NCBI GenBank assembly: GCA_003560175.1 | Contig: PWIZ01000254.1 | Location: 1 to 12,275, forward strand | Length of the DNA stretch: 12,275 nucleotides | Reading direction: 5' to 3' | Origin: Halomonas sp. | Lineage (GTDB): Bacteria; Pseudomonadota; Gammaproteobacteria; Pseudomonadales; Halomonadaceae | Part shown: positions 1 through 7,251 of the stretch, piece by piece | Numbering within the stretch: position 1 is the stretch's first letter | Layout of the letters: each line of letters opens with the position of its first letter | Made by a program: the position numbers and the translations under genes | Notes under the pieces: generated by a model | Told to the model about the DNA's origin: nothing | What the model saw: the letters and a program-made list of their open reading frames with translations, nothing else | The model's database searches: none

Positions 1-970
1 CGATGGTGGCCTGGCCGCCGCCGTCGGAGATCACCGCTACGCGCTTGCCGCGGGCCTTCTGCAGCAGGCCCAGCCCCTCGGCCACCGGCAGGATCTCGTC
101 GGAGTGCTGCACCACGCTGACACCCACCTGCTTGAGCAAGTCCACGGTCATGGCGTAGCTGCCGGCCAGCGCCCCGGTGTGGGAGCTGGCCGCCTTCTGG
201 CCGGCCTCGGTGGAGCCGGACTTGTAGACCACCACCGGCTTCATGGCCGTCACCTCACGGGCCACCTCGAGGAACTTGCGCCCGTCGCGAAAACCTTCCA
301 CATAGAGCGTGGCGACCCGGGTGTGCTCGTCCTCACCCAGGTAGCGCAGGTAGTCGTTGAAGCCGATATCGCTCTGATTGCCCGGGCCCACGTAGGTGGA
401 GAACCCCACCTGACCGTTGTACTGGGCCTCCAGCGCCAGGGAGAGCAGCATGTTGCCGGACTGAGAGATGATGCCCACCCCGCCGGGCTTGACGTTATCC
501 AGCGACAGCAGGTTGATCTGATGATGCAGGTTAAAGATGCCCGAGGTGTTGGGGCCGATAATGCGTACGCCGTGGGCGCGGGCCTTTTCCATCATCTCGC
601 GCTCGAGTTCGGCCCCGTCCCCGCCGATCTCGGCGAAGCCGCTGGCGAGAATCACCGCCCCCTTGATGCCGCGACGACCGCACTCGGCGATCAACCCCGG
701 CACCGAGGCGGCCGGGGTACAGATCAGCGCCAGCTCCGGGTTGCCGGGAATCGCCGTGACCGAAGGCCACGCCTTGACCCCGAGGATCATGTCGGCCTTG
801 GGGTTGACCGGATAGATGTCGCCCCGATAGCCATCCTTGATCAGTCCGACCATGGCCTTGTAGCCGCGCTTGGTGGGATCGGCGGAGGCGCCCACCACCG
901 CGATACCCGAGGGCGCCAGGATGTCGTGGAGGGGGCTGCGAGTCGGGAGATGTCCTTCGATGGGATTCAT
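1..970 (-). CDS. NDP-forming acyl-CoA synthetase (ACD family), N-terminal part, cut by window edge
   Basis: Family role: reversible ATP (or GDP/ADP)-linked conversion of a carboxylic acid and CoA to acyl-CoA in the cytoplasm, through a phosphohistidine. I translated the minus strand from ATG at 968-970. It stays open for 323 codons to the window edge, so the C-terminal ATP-grasp part is probably outside. Residues about 16-130 form a CoA-binding Rossmann domain (GIAVVGAS near the start, then YPVNPK). Residues about 135-310 resemble the succinyl-CoA-ligase-like domain, with IGPNTSGIFN, ISQSGNM and SSHTGALAG, where His264 is the expected phosphorylated histidine. Weak ribosome site: AAGG about 9 nt upstream. 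It lies 99 bp downstream of the enoyl-CoA hydratase on the same strand, so it is probably co-transcribed. The acid substrate (acetate, branched-chain, aromatic or other) cannot be inferred. Confidence 0.93.
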   Translation of the reverse strand, partial: MNPIEGHLPTRSPLHDILAPSGIAVVGASADPTKRGYKAMVGLIKDGYRGDIYPVNPKADMILGVKAWPSVTAIPGNPELALICTPAASVPGLIAECGRRGIKGAVILASGFAEIGGDGAELEREMMEKARAHGVRIIGPNTSGIFNLHHQINLLSLDNVKPGGVGIISQSGNMLLSLALEAQYNGQVGFSTYVGPGNQSDIGFNDYLRYLGEDEHTRVATLYVEGFRDGRKFLEVAREVTAMKPVVVYKSGSTEAGQKAASSHTGALAGSYAMTVDLLKQVGVSVVQHSDEILPVAEGLGLLQKARGKRVAVISDGGGQATI

Positions 971-1026
971 GGCTAGTGACCTTGGCGTCTGGTGCGCTGT
1001 AGAGAGTCGCGAAAACGGGTTCATGA

Positions 1027-1042
1027 GCCCGGCGCGCCGGGC
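1027..1042. repeat. Perfect 16-bp GC palindrome between two co-directional genes
   Basis: GCCCGGCGCGCCGGGC reads the same on both strands and can fold as a 6-bp stem with a CGCG loop. It lies in the 99-bp spacer between the enoyl-CoA hydratase stop and the acyl-CoA synthetase start. No T-run follows on the minus strand, so a standard intrinsic terminator is not supported. An mRNA-processing or stability hairpin, or chance in GC-rich DNA, are the alternatives. Confidence 0.6.
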
Positions 1043-1069
1043 ATGGGGCATGAGCGAGGCGTGTCGGGG

Positions 1070-1906
1070 TTACTTGCCCTGAAAGCGCGGGGTGCGCTTC
1101 TCGGCGAAGGCATCGACGCCTTCCTGCCAGTCCCGGGTGGTGCCGACGAAGGTCATCCCCTCGAGCTCGGCGGTCAGACAGGCATCCAGGGTCCGCTCAC
1201 CGGAGAAATTGAGCTGCTCCTTGGCCAGTGCCATGGAGAACGGCGCCTTGCTCGCCACCTTCTCGGCGAAGGTCAGGGCGCTCTCGAAGAAGCCCTCATC
1301 GGCATGGCAGCGGTTGGCCAGGCCGATACGCACCGCCTCGGCACCGTCGATTCGCTCCCCCAGGAACACCAGTTCGCGAGCCTTGGCCAGGCCCACCAGG
1401 CGCGGCAGCAACCAGGTCACGCCGCCACCCAGGAAGTTACCGATGGAGACCTCCGGCAGGCCGATCTGGGCACTCTCGGCCATCAGCAGGAAGTCCGAGG
1501 CGATGGCGAGTTCTGCCCCGGCGCCCAGCGCATAGCCGTTGACCGCGGCAACGACCGGGGTCTGCATCTGCATCAGGCGCTTGCAGACGATCTGCTCGCC
1601 CTGCAGGTACTGGCGGCGATCGAAGGCGGTGCGGCCCTCCTTGTGCTCCTTGAGATCAGCGCCCACGCAGAAGGCGCGGCCCTCCCCGGTGATCAGCACG
1701 ACACGCACCTCGACGTCGGCCTCAGCACGGGTCAGGGCATCGTTGAGCTCGCCGTACAGCGCTTCGGTCACGGCGTTCAGGCGATGGGGGCGGTTGAAGC
1801 GGATCTCCTGCACCTGGCCGTGGCGGCGTGTGATCAGTGTCTCGTAGTCCGGTGAGGAAAGGGTCTGCGAAGGGAGGTTCGGGGACTGACTGGGGTCTTG
1901 GCTCAT
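1070..1906 (-). CDS. Enoyl-CoA hydratase/isomerase (crotonase) family protein
   Basis: A 278-aa crotonase-fold protein expected to hydrate a trans-2-enoyl-CoA in the cytoplasm. The start of the fold is clear (EIRFNRPHRLNAV, residues about 34-46). The oxyanion-hole segment is CVGADLKEH (80-88), followed by NGYALGAGAEL (123-133) and GLPEVSIG (149-156). Both glutamates matching Glu144 and Glu164 of rat mitochondrial hydratase are present (Glu132, Glu152). This favours a true hydratase over feruloyl-CoA hydratase/lyases, which lack this pair as far as I recall. The C-terminus RTPRFQGK is typical of the family. ATG at 1906 is the only methionine before the fold; the ribosome site is weak and the first ~20 residues (S/P/Q-rich) look unconserved. 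It is first in the transcript and precedes the acyl-CoA synthetase. Substrate unknown. Confidence 0.93.
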   Translation of the reverse strand: MSQDPSQSPNLPSQTLSSPDYETLITRRHGQVQEIRFNRPHRLNAVTEALYGELNDALTRAEADVEVRVVLITGEGRAFCVGADLKEHKEGRTAFDRRQYLQGEQIVCKRLMQMQTPVVAAVNGYALGAGAELAIASDFLLMAESAQIGLPEVSIGNFLGGGVTWLLPRLVGLAKARELVFLGERIDGAEAVRIGLANRCHADEGFFESALTFAEKVASKAPFSMALAKEQLNFSGERTLDACLTAELEGMTFVGTTRDWQEGVDAFAEKRTPRFQGK

Positions 1907-1964
1907 CTAGGGCGGCACTCTAATAGACGTGGCAAACAGGGACGTGGCGGATGGATTCGATAAA

Positions 1965-1989
1965 CCACGACGATAGCTTATCGTCGTGG
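1965..1989. promoter_or_regulatory. Perfect 11-bp-arm palindrome in the divergent region (candidate operator)
   Basis: CCACGACGATA (1965-1975), GCT spacer, TATCGTCGTGG (1979-1989): the arms are exact reverse complements. The site lies 59 bp upstream of the hydratase start and about 185 bp upstream of the regulator start, between divergent genes, where a dimeric regulator site is expected. No T-run follows on either strand, so a terminator is unlikely. A partial copy lies at 2004-2018. Binding by the neighbouring RpiR-type protein is inference. Confidence 0.6.
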
Positions 1990-2003
1990 AAACAAACGTG
2001 TCA

Positions 2004-2018
2004 TTATCGTCACCACGG
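2004..2018. promoter_or_regulatory. Degenerate second copy of the palindrome half-site
   Basis: TTATCGTCACCACGG repeats the TTATCGTC of the palindrome's right arm (1978-1985), displaced by 26 bp, about two and a half helical turns. The following CCACGG resembles the outer CCACGA. It could be a secondary operator on the opposite DNA face, or a decayed duplicate. Evidence is similarity only. Confidence 0.35.
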
Positions 2019-2097
2019 CAGCACGCTTGTTCTGAGACACATCCTAGCCAAGGGCCCCATGCAGGTCAATACGCACGTGTCGCATTTTTTCCAAAGA

Positions 2098-2111
2098 GAA
2101 ACGATTGTTTC
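2098..2111. promoter_or_regulatory. GAAAC-N4-GTTTC inverted repeat overlapping a candidate -35
   Basis: Perfect 5-bp arms GAAAC (2098-2102) and GTTTC (2107-2111) around GATT. The repeat overlaps the -35 position expected for the -10 candidate at 2134-2139. That location suits autorepression of the regulator gene. The short arms mean chance occurrence cannot be excluded. Confidence 0.35.
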
Positions 2112-2139
2112 ACTTGGGGCGTCATCCATCGGGTACAAT
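2109..2139 (+). promoter_or_regulatory. Candidate sigma70 promoter for the RpiR-type regulator
   Basis: The -10 element TACAAT (2134-2139) matches the consensus at five of six positions. The best -35 is TTCACT (2109-2114), four of six, with a long 19-bp spacer. Transcription would begin near 2146, giving a leader of about 28 nt before the GTG start. Confidence 0.4.
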
Positions 2140-2173
2140 GGCGGCCCTGCGACACCCAACCCAGGAGAACAGC

Positions 2174-3097
2174 GTGCTGGAACAGGATCGACGTGACGAC
2201 ACGGAGCCAGCTTCCGACAGCGGCCCCGCTCGACTGGACACCGTGAACCGGCAGCTCGCCGAGGCCTATCCGGAGCTCAGCCCCCAGCTGAAGCTGGCCG
2301 CCGGCTATGTGCTGGAGCACCCGGTAGAGATCGCCTTCCAGTCGATCCGCAAGTCCGCCGCCGCCGCCGAGGTGACCGCCTCGACCCTGGTGCGCCTGGC
2401 CAAGCGCCTGGGCTTCGAGAGCTTCGATCAGTTCCGGGAGGTGTTTCAGTCGGCAGTGCAGGCGGGCCCGGTGGAGCTCTCCGGGCGCGCCAGCCAGCTA
2501 CGCAGCCTGGCCAGCCAGACCGACGACCAGGTATTTCTCGACGTGGGCGACGCCGCCTTCGACAACATCGGCCGGCTGTTCACCGCCGACAATCAGCAGC
2601 GCGTCCGCGAGACGGCCCGGCGGCTGCTGGCCGCGGAGAAGATCGCCGTGGTGGGGTTCCGGGACACCTTCGCCTGCGCCTACCACTTCGCCTACGTGGG
2701 GCGCATCGCCATGCCCAATATCCAGCTGATTCGCGGCCAGGAAGGGGGGCTGCTGACCGAGCTGGCCCCCTTCGGCGTGGGCGACGTGGTGGTGGCCTTC
2801 GGCTTCGAGCCCTACTGCGCCGAGACCATGCGCGCCCTGGAGATCACCCGGGCGGCGGGCGTCAGCGCCATCGTGGTCACCGACACCATGCGCTCGCCGC
2901 TGGTGCCGGGGGCCAGCATTACCTTCCCGGTCGCCAACGCCACGCCGCACTTCTTCCCGTCGATTCTCTCGGCGATCACCCTGATCGAGGTGCTGCTGGC
3001 GGAGTGCGTGGCCTTCGGCCCCGACGACCTGGTCGACAACGTGGCCAGCTTCGAGTCCCGGATGCGCGCCATGGGCGCCTACGTGGAGCAGGGGTAG
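2174..3097 (+). CDS. MurR/RpiR-family transcriptional regulator (HTH plus SIS domain)
   Basis: A 307-aa DNA-binding regulator. I chose GTG at 2174 because AGGAGA (2163-2168) lies 5 nt upstream; an upstream in-frame ATG at 2105 would include the candidate promoter. Residues about 20-95 form the N-terminal helix-turn-helix domain (AAAAEVTASTLVRLAKRLGF, about residues 62-81). Residues about 155-282 form a sugar-isomerase-like SIS domain (KIAVVGFRDTF, VVVAFGFEPY, AIVVTD). SIS domains normally bind phosphosugars, but RpiR members also sense other metabolites. It is divergent from the hydratase/acyl-CoA synthetase pair, so control of that pair and of itself through the palindromes in the shared gap is a reasonable inference. 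The effector is unknown. It ends convergent with cobQ; the 53-bp gap shows no convincing terminator. Confidence 0.93.
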   Translation: MLEQDRRDDTEPASDSGPARLDTVNRQLAEAYPELSPQLKLAAGYVLEHPVEIAFQSIRKSAAAAEVTASTLVRLAKRLGFESFDQFREVFQSAVQAGPVELSGRASQLRSLASQTDDQVFLDVGDAAFDNIGRLFTADNQQRVRETARRLLAAEKIAVVGFRDTFACAYHFAYVGRIAMPNIQLIRGQEGGLLTELAPFGVGDVVVAFGFEPYCAETMRALEITRAAGVSAIVVTDTMRSPLVPGASITFPVANATPHFFPSILSAITLIEVLLAECVAFGPDDLVDNVASFESRMRAMGAYVEQG

Positions 3098-3150
3098 GAG
3101 TAAAAGTAGGAACGAGTCGCCCCGGGACAGTTCAGCCGGCAGCCGAGCCG

Positions 3151-4602
3151 TCAGAGACCCAGCAGCCGCTCGATGGCGGCCATGTCGAGGTGCTGCTCCA
3201 GGGCATCCGCCAGACGCTCGAGCTCCGCCTGGCGATGGGCGGCCAGGTCCACCGCCGTATCGTTCTCATCCAGACCACAGCGACCCAAGAGCGCCGCACA
3301 GCTCTCGGCGGTGTCGAAGAGCCCATGCAGATAGGTACCCATCACCCGGCCATCCTCGCTGATGGCACCCTCGGGCCGCCCCGCCAGCTCGCAGAACGGC
3401 CGCGCCAGCGCAGGCCCTGCGCTGAACCCATGGTGAATCTCGTAGCCGGCGATCGGCACGCCCTCGGGCAGCAGCCGGCCGCTGACGTTGCGCAGCTGCT
3501 TGGCGGCCCCCATGCGGGTCTCGAACTCGAGCAGACCGAGCCCTTGGGTGGTGCCGGGCGAGCCGTCATGCCCTTCGGGGTCATGGATGGCCTGCCCCAG
3601 CATCTGGAAGCCGCCACAGATGCCGAGCACACGCCCGCCGTAGCGCAGATGGCGCCGGATGGCGCCCTCCCAGCCCTGGGCGCGCAGCCAGGCGAGATCG
3701 CGGCGCGTGCTCTTGCTGCCGGGCAGGAGGATCAGGTCGGCGGGCGGCATCGCTTGATCCGACCCCACGAAGGTGAGCTCGACGCGGGGATGCAGCCGCA
3801 GCGGGTCGAAGTCGTTGTGGTTGCTGATGCGCGGCAGGGCCGGCACCGCCACCCGCAGCGCCGGCTCACCGACCTGGCGGCCGGAAAGGCCCAGGCTGTC
3901 TTCGGCGTCCAGCAGCAGGCCCTGCAGATAGGGCAGCGTGCCCAGCACCGGCTTGGCGGTATGCGCCTCCAGCCAGTCGAGCCCCGGCTGTAGCAGCGCC
4001 AGGTCGCCGCGGAAGCGGTTGATGATAAAGCCCCGGGTGCGAGCTCGTTCGCTCTCGCTAAGCAGCTCGAGCGTGCCCACCAGCTGCGCAAAGACCCCGC
4101 CGCGGTCGATATCGCCCACCAGAATCACCGGGCAGTCCACCGGCTCGGCGAAGCCCATGTTGGCGATGTCGTTCGCGCGCAGGTTGATCTCCGCCGGACT
4201 ACCGGCCCCCTCGGCGATGATCACATCGAAGCGCGCCGAGAGCGCCTCCCAGGCCGCCAGCACCGTGGCCTTCGCCTCGCGCTTGTAGGCGTGATAGTCC
4301 AGGGCGTCCATATGACCATGTACCCGTCCGCGCAGGATTACCTGGGCGCCCCGATCCGATTCCGGCTTGAGCAGGACCGGGTTCATATCGCTATGCGCTT
4401 CCACGCCTGCCGCCAGCGCCTGCAGCGCCGTGGAGCGGCCGATCTCGCCGCCGTCCGCGGTAACCGCGCTGTTGAGCGCCATGTTCTGCGGCTTGAAGGG
4501 GGCCACCGAGACCCCGCGCCTCGCCAGCACCCGGCACAACCCCGCCACCACCGTGCTCTTGCCGGCATCCGAGGTGGTGCCCTGGATCATCAATGTCGCC
4601 AT
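3151..4602 (-). CDS. cobQ: Cobyric acid synthase (adenosylcobyrinate a,c-diamide amidotransferase)
   Basis: Glutamine- and ATP-dependent amidation of four side-chain carboxylates (b, d, e, g) of adenosylcobyrinate a,c-diamide, giving adenosylcobyric acid in the cytoplasm. 483 aa, near the usual length. I chose ATG at 4602 ([16 protein letters not shown]), which has GAGG 5 nt upstream. The in-frame GTG at 4620 has a ribosome-site-like sequence with no spacing. The N-terminal dethiobiotin-synthetase-like domain holds the P-loop [26 protein letters not shown] and [10 protein letters not shown]. The C-terminal class I glutamine amidotransferase domain holds [10 protein letters not shown] with nucleophile Cys329, YEIHHG, and GTYLHGLFD with His426. 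It is the last gene of the riboswitch-led set, starting 7 nt after btuD. It also allows amidation of salvaged incomplete corrinoids. No terminator was found after it. Confidence 0.97.
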   Translation of the reverse strand: MATLMIQGTTSDAGKSTVVAGLCRVLARRGVSVAPFKPQNMALNSAVTADGGEIGRSTALQALAAGVEAHSDMNPVLLKPESDRGAQVILRGRVHGHMDALDYHAYKREAKATVLAAWEALSARFDVIIAEGAGSPAEINLRANDIANMGFAEPVDCPVILVGDIDRGGVFAQLVGTLELLSESERARTRGFIINRFRGDLALLQPGLDWLEAHTAKPVLGTLPYLQGLLLDAEDSLGLSGRQVGEPALRVAVPALPRISNHNDFDPLRLHPRVELTFVGSDQAMPPADLILLPGSKSTRRDLAWLRAQGWEGAIRRHLRYGGRVLGICGGFQMLGQAIHDPEGHDGSPGTTQGLGLLEFETRMGAAKQLRNVSGRLLPEGVPIAGYEIHHGFSAGPALARPFCELAGRPEGAISEDGRVMGTYLHGLFDTAESCAALLGRCGLDENDTAVDLAAHRQAELERLADALEQHLDMAAIERLLGL

Positions 4603-4609
4603 GGCAGCC

Positions 4610-5386
4610 TCATGACTCACCCCTCACGGGAACGAAGACGGGGGCGCCGTCGACCTCGGCGGTGGCCAGACGCTGGCCGTAGAGGCGCTCCAGGGCGGCG
4701 GGTACCAGCATGGTCTCCGCAGGGCCCCAGCACGCCTCGCCGTCGGAGTAGAGCAGCAGCAGGCGGTCACACCAGCGCGCCGCCAGGTTGAGATCGTGCA
4801 GGCACATCATCACTGCCCGGCCGGCGGCGGCCTCGCCGGCGAGCAGCGCCATGACCTCGGTCTGATGGTGGAGGTCGAGATGGTTGGTGGGCTCGTCGGC
4901 CAGCCAAATGCGCGGCGCCTGGGTCAGCACCGTGGCGATGGTCAACCGCTGGCGCTCCCCGCCGGAGAGAGTGCTGACCAGGCGGTCGGCCAGGTGGTCG
5001 ACATCCAGGCGCGCCAGCGCCGCCTCGGCGAGACGCAGGTCCTCACCACCCTCCATCTGCCAGGGCGACAGCCAGGGGTGGCGGCCGATCAGGGCGGTCT
5101 CGCGCACCGTGGCGGGAAAGCCGTCGTGACGCTCCTGGAATACCAGGCCCAACCGCCGGGCTATCTGACGACGGCCCAGGGTGGCGAGCGGCCGACCGTC
5201 GAGCCGCACCTGTCCCCGGCGCGGCGCCCTGAGCCCGGCCAGGGTATGCAGCAGCGTCGTCTTGCCCACCCCGTTGGGCCCCAGCACGCCCCACACCTGG
5301 CCGGGCTCGACGCTCAGGGTCAGCGCCCGGCCGTCGGCGCGCCCGGGGACGTCGATGACCAGCTCCCTAGCGTCGAGACGGCTCAT
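4610..5386 (-). CDS. btuD: Vitamin B12 ABC transporter ATP-binding protein
   Basis: Cytoplasmic ATPase (258 aa) that drives cobalamin import with the BtuC permease. Walker A GPNGVGKT (36-43), Q-loop Gln84, ABC signature LSGGERQ (140-146), Walker B and D-loop [12 protein letters not shown] (160-171) and H-loop His197 (CLHDLNLAA) are all intact. It resembles FecE/BtuD-type importers. ATG at 5386 shares one base with the btuC stop (TGATG), a classic reinitiation junction. On sequence alone haem or ferrisiderophore ATPases look alike; the B12 assignment rests on the riboswitch, btuB and cobQ. Confidence 0.94.
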   Translation of the reverse strand: MSRLDARELVIDVPGRADGRALTLSVEPGQVWGVLGPNGVGKTTLLHTLAGLRAPRRGQVRLDGRPLATLGRRQIARRLGLVFQERHDGFPATVRETALIGRHPWLSPWQMEGGEDLRLAEAALARLDVDHLADRLVSTLSGGERQRLTIATVLTQAPRIWLADEPTNHLDLHHQTEVMALLAGEAAAGRAVMMCLHDLNLAARWCDRLLLLYSDGEACWGPAETMLVPAALERLYGQRLATAEVDGAPVFVPVRGES

Positions 5387-6354
5387 CAGCGGCTCCGGTA
5401 GAGCAGGTAGAGGAAGGTGGGCACGCCGAGCAGCGCGGTGATTACCCCCACCGGCAGCTGTTCCGGAGCGATCAGGGTGCGCGCCAGGGTATCCGCCAGT
5501 ACCAGCAGGGTGCCACCGGCCAGGGCGCAGGCCGGCAGGATCAGGCGCTGGTCATTGCCCAGCACCAGGCGCAGCATATGCGGCACCACCAGCCCCACGA
5601 AGCCGATGCTACCGGCGGTGGTCACCGCCATGGCGGTGAGCAGGCTGGCGGCGATATAGATGACCCACTCCAGCGGCCGTACCGCCACCCCCAGCGCCGC
5701 CGCCTGCAGCGGCCCGCGAGCCAGCACGTTGAGGCTGCGCCCCAGCGGGATCACCAACAGGCAGACCACCAGCAACATAGCCAGTGGTGGCCAGGGGGTT
5801 CGCGCGTAGGAGAGATCGCCCATCAGCCAGTAGAGCATGCCCGGCAGGCGGTCGGCGGGGGTCACCGCCAGCATCAGGGTGATCACCGCCCCCCAGCCGG
5901 CGGCCACCACCACCCCGGTGAGCAGCAGCCGCGACGGCGTCCAGCTGCCGGTGCCGTGGGCCAGGCCGAACACCAGCAGGGTCGAGGCCAGGGCCCCACC
6001 GAAGGCCGAGCCGGAGATCACCACCCCCCCCATGCCGCCCAGCATGGCGGCGAGCGCCCCCACCGAGGCGCCGCCGGAGAGTCCCAGCACATAGGGGTCG
6101 GCCAGGGGATTGCGCAGCAGCACCTGCATCAGCGCACCGGCCACCGCCAGCAGCCCCCCGACGGCGAAGGCCGAGAGCGAACGCGGCACCCGCAGCTCGA
6201 GGACCAGGGTGCGCGGCAGGACCTCGCCCCCGCCGGCGAGCACCGCCCAGAGTGCGTCTGGCGCCACGCTGACGCTGCCGACGCTGACCGACAACGCCAG
6301 CGCCGCCAGGGCCGCCGCCAGCAGAATGCCCAGGGGCAGGCTCAACTGGCGCAT
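5386..6354 (-). CDS. btuC: Vitamin B12 ABC transporter permease (FecCD family)
   Basis: Inner-membrane permease (322 aa) that forms the B12 translocation channel as a homodimer with BtuD. Hydrophobic throughout; the family has about ten membrane helices. It begins MRQLSLPLGILLAAALAALA and contains the FecCD marks RVPRSLSAFAVGG, ALMQVLLRNPLADPYVLG, LSGGASVGA and, near the end, IGFVGLVVPHMLRL. The start at 6354 is 9 nt after the btuF stop, with no strong Shine-Dalgarno, which suggests coupling to btuF translation. Specificity for B12 is inferred from context. Confidence 0.95.
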   Translation of the reverse strand: MRQLSLPLGILLAAALAALALSVSVGSVSVAPDALWAVLAGGGEVLPRTLVLELRVPRSLSAFAVGGLLAVAGALMQVLLRNPLADPYVLGLSGGASVGALAAMLGGMGGVVISGSAFGGALASTLLVFGLAHGTGSWTPSRLLLTGVVVAAGWGAVITLMLAVTPADRLPGMLYWLMGDLSYARTPWPPLAMLLVVCLLVIPLGRSLNVLARGPLQAAALGVAVRPLEWVIYIAASLLTAMAVTTAGSIGFVGLVVPHMLRLVLGNDQRLILPACALAGGTLLVLADTLARTLIAPEQLPVGVITALLGVPTFLYLLYRSR

Positions 6355-6363
6355 CAGGCTTGT

Positions 6364-7251
6364 CTACCGTCTGCCACGCGCGACCTCCAGCTTCTCGCAG
6401 AGAATGCGGCTTCCCTCCAGCAGGCGGGGGGTAGGACGCTGGATCAGCGAAGGCGGCACGAAGAAGAGGTTGTCGCGGGCCACCGCGGTCAGGGCCGGAT
6501 ATTGCTCCCAGTGGGTGAGCCAGTGGCGATTCTCCTCGCCCATGCCGCCGGCGATGATCGCCTCCGGGTCGGCGGCCAGCAGCGACTCGTCGTCCAGCCG
6601 CGGCACCAGCCGCGAGAGCTCTCCGAAGACATTGACGCCGCCGCACAGGGTGACCACCTGGCCGATCAGATGCTCGTCGTTGACGGTCATCAGCGGCTCA
6701 TCCCACACCTGATAGAAGACCGACACCGGCTCGGACTCGGCATGGCGCTCGGCGAGTGCCGCCATGCCTTCGCGGAAGCGAGCGGCCTCGGCGTCCCCCG
6801 CCGCCTCGCTGCCGGCCAGCCGCGCCAGCCGCTCGATGGCACTGGCCACTCCCTCGACGCTGCGCGGCTCGATCATGAATACCGGCAGCCCCAGGGACTC
6901 GAGGGTCTCGAGCTGTTCCGCCGGGTTGCCGGTGATCCAACCGATCACCAGGTCCGGCCCAAGCGACACCAGGGTTTCCAGGTCCATGCGGGTGTGGCTA
7001 CCGACCGACTGGACCCCCTTGGCCTCGGGCGGATAGTCGCTGTAGGCCACCACCGCCACCACCTGCTCGCCCGCCCCGGCGGCATAGGTAAGCTCGGTGG
7101 CCCCGGGCGAGAGCGCGGCGATGCGGCTGGCCGGCTGCCCCAGGCACACCTCGCGGTCGCGGTCGTCTACCGCGCAGCGCTCATCCGCCAGGGCCGGCGC
7201 CGCTGTCATCGACAGCAGCGCCAGCGCCAGGCACTTCACCCGAGGGCTCAC
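6364..7251 (-). CDS. btuF: Periplasmic cobalamin-binding protein
   Basis: Substrate-binding protein (295 aa) that captures cobalamin delivered by BtuB and presents it to BtuCD. It has a signal peptide with likely cleavage after residue 22 (APALA|DER) and no lipobox cysteine, so it should be soluble. The BtuF/FecB-type domain follows: RIAALSPGATELTYAAGAG, VVAYSDYPPEA, VGSHTRMDLETLVSLGPDLVIGW, and a C-terminal RPTPRLLEGSRILCEKL. Translation probably starts at GTG 7251, whose GTGA overlaps the btuB stop. A second GTG four codons later is a less likely alternative. Cys26 and Cys36 in the mature protein could form a disulfide. Confidence 0.94.
   Translation of the reverse strand: MSPRVKCLALALLSMTAAPALADERCAVDDRDREVCLGQPASRIAALSPGATELTYAAGAGEQVVAVVAYSDYPPEAKGVQSVGSHTRMDLETLVSLGPDLVIGWITGNPAEQLETLESLGLPVFMIEPRSVEGVASAIERLARLAGSEAAGDAEAARFREGMAALAERHAESEPVSVFYQVWDEPLMTVNDEHLIGQVVTLCGGVNVFGELSRLVPRLDDESLLAADPEAIIAGGMGEENRHWLTHWEQYPALTAVARDNLFFVPPSLIQRPTPRLLEGSRILCEKLEVARGRR

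Noticed and set aside
1..1906. Feruloyl-CoA synthetase plus hydratase/lyase (ferulate degradation)
   Set aside because: An NDP-forming synthetase beside a crotonase recalls FerA/FerB, but the crotonase keeps both hydratase glutamates and no vanillin dehydrogenase is visible. The assignment is not supported.
3098..3150. Bidirectional terminator between the RpiR-type gene and cobQ
   Set aside because: Only short CGGC/GCCG complementarity is visible on the cobQ side and no T-run follows on either strand.
4610..7251. Haem or ferrisiderophore importer instead of a B12 importer
   Set aside because: These families are similar, but the upstream cobalamin riboswitch, BtuB-length receptor and adjacent cob genes make B12 far more likely; no Fur-box-like site was seen in the leader.
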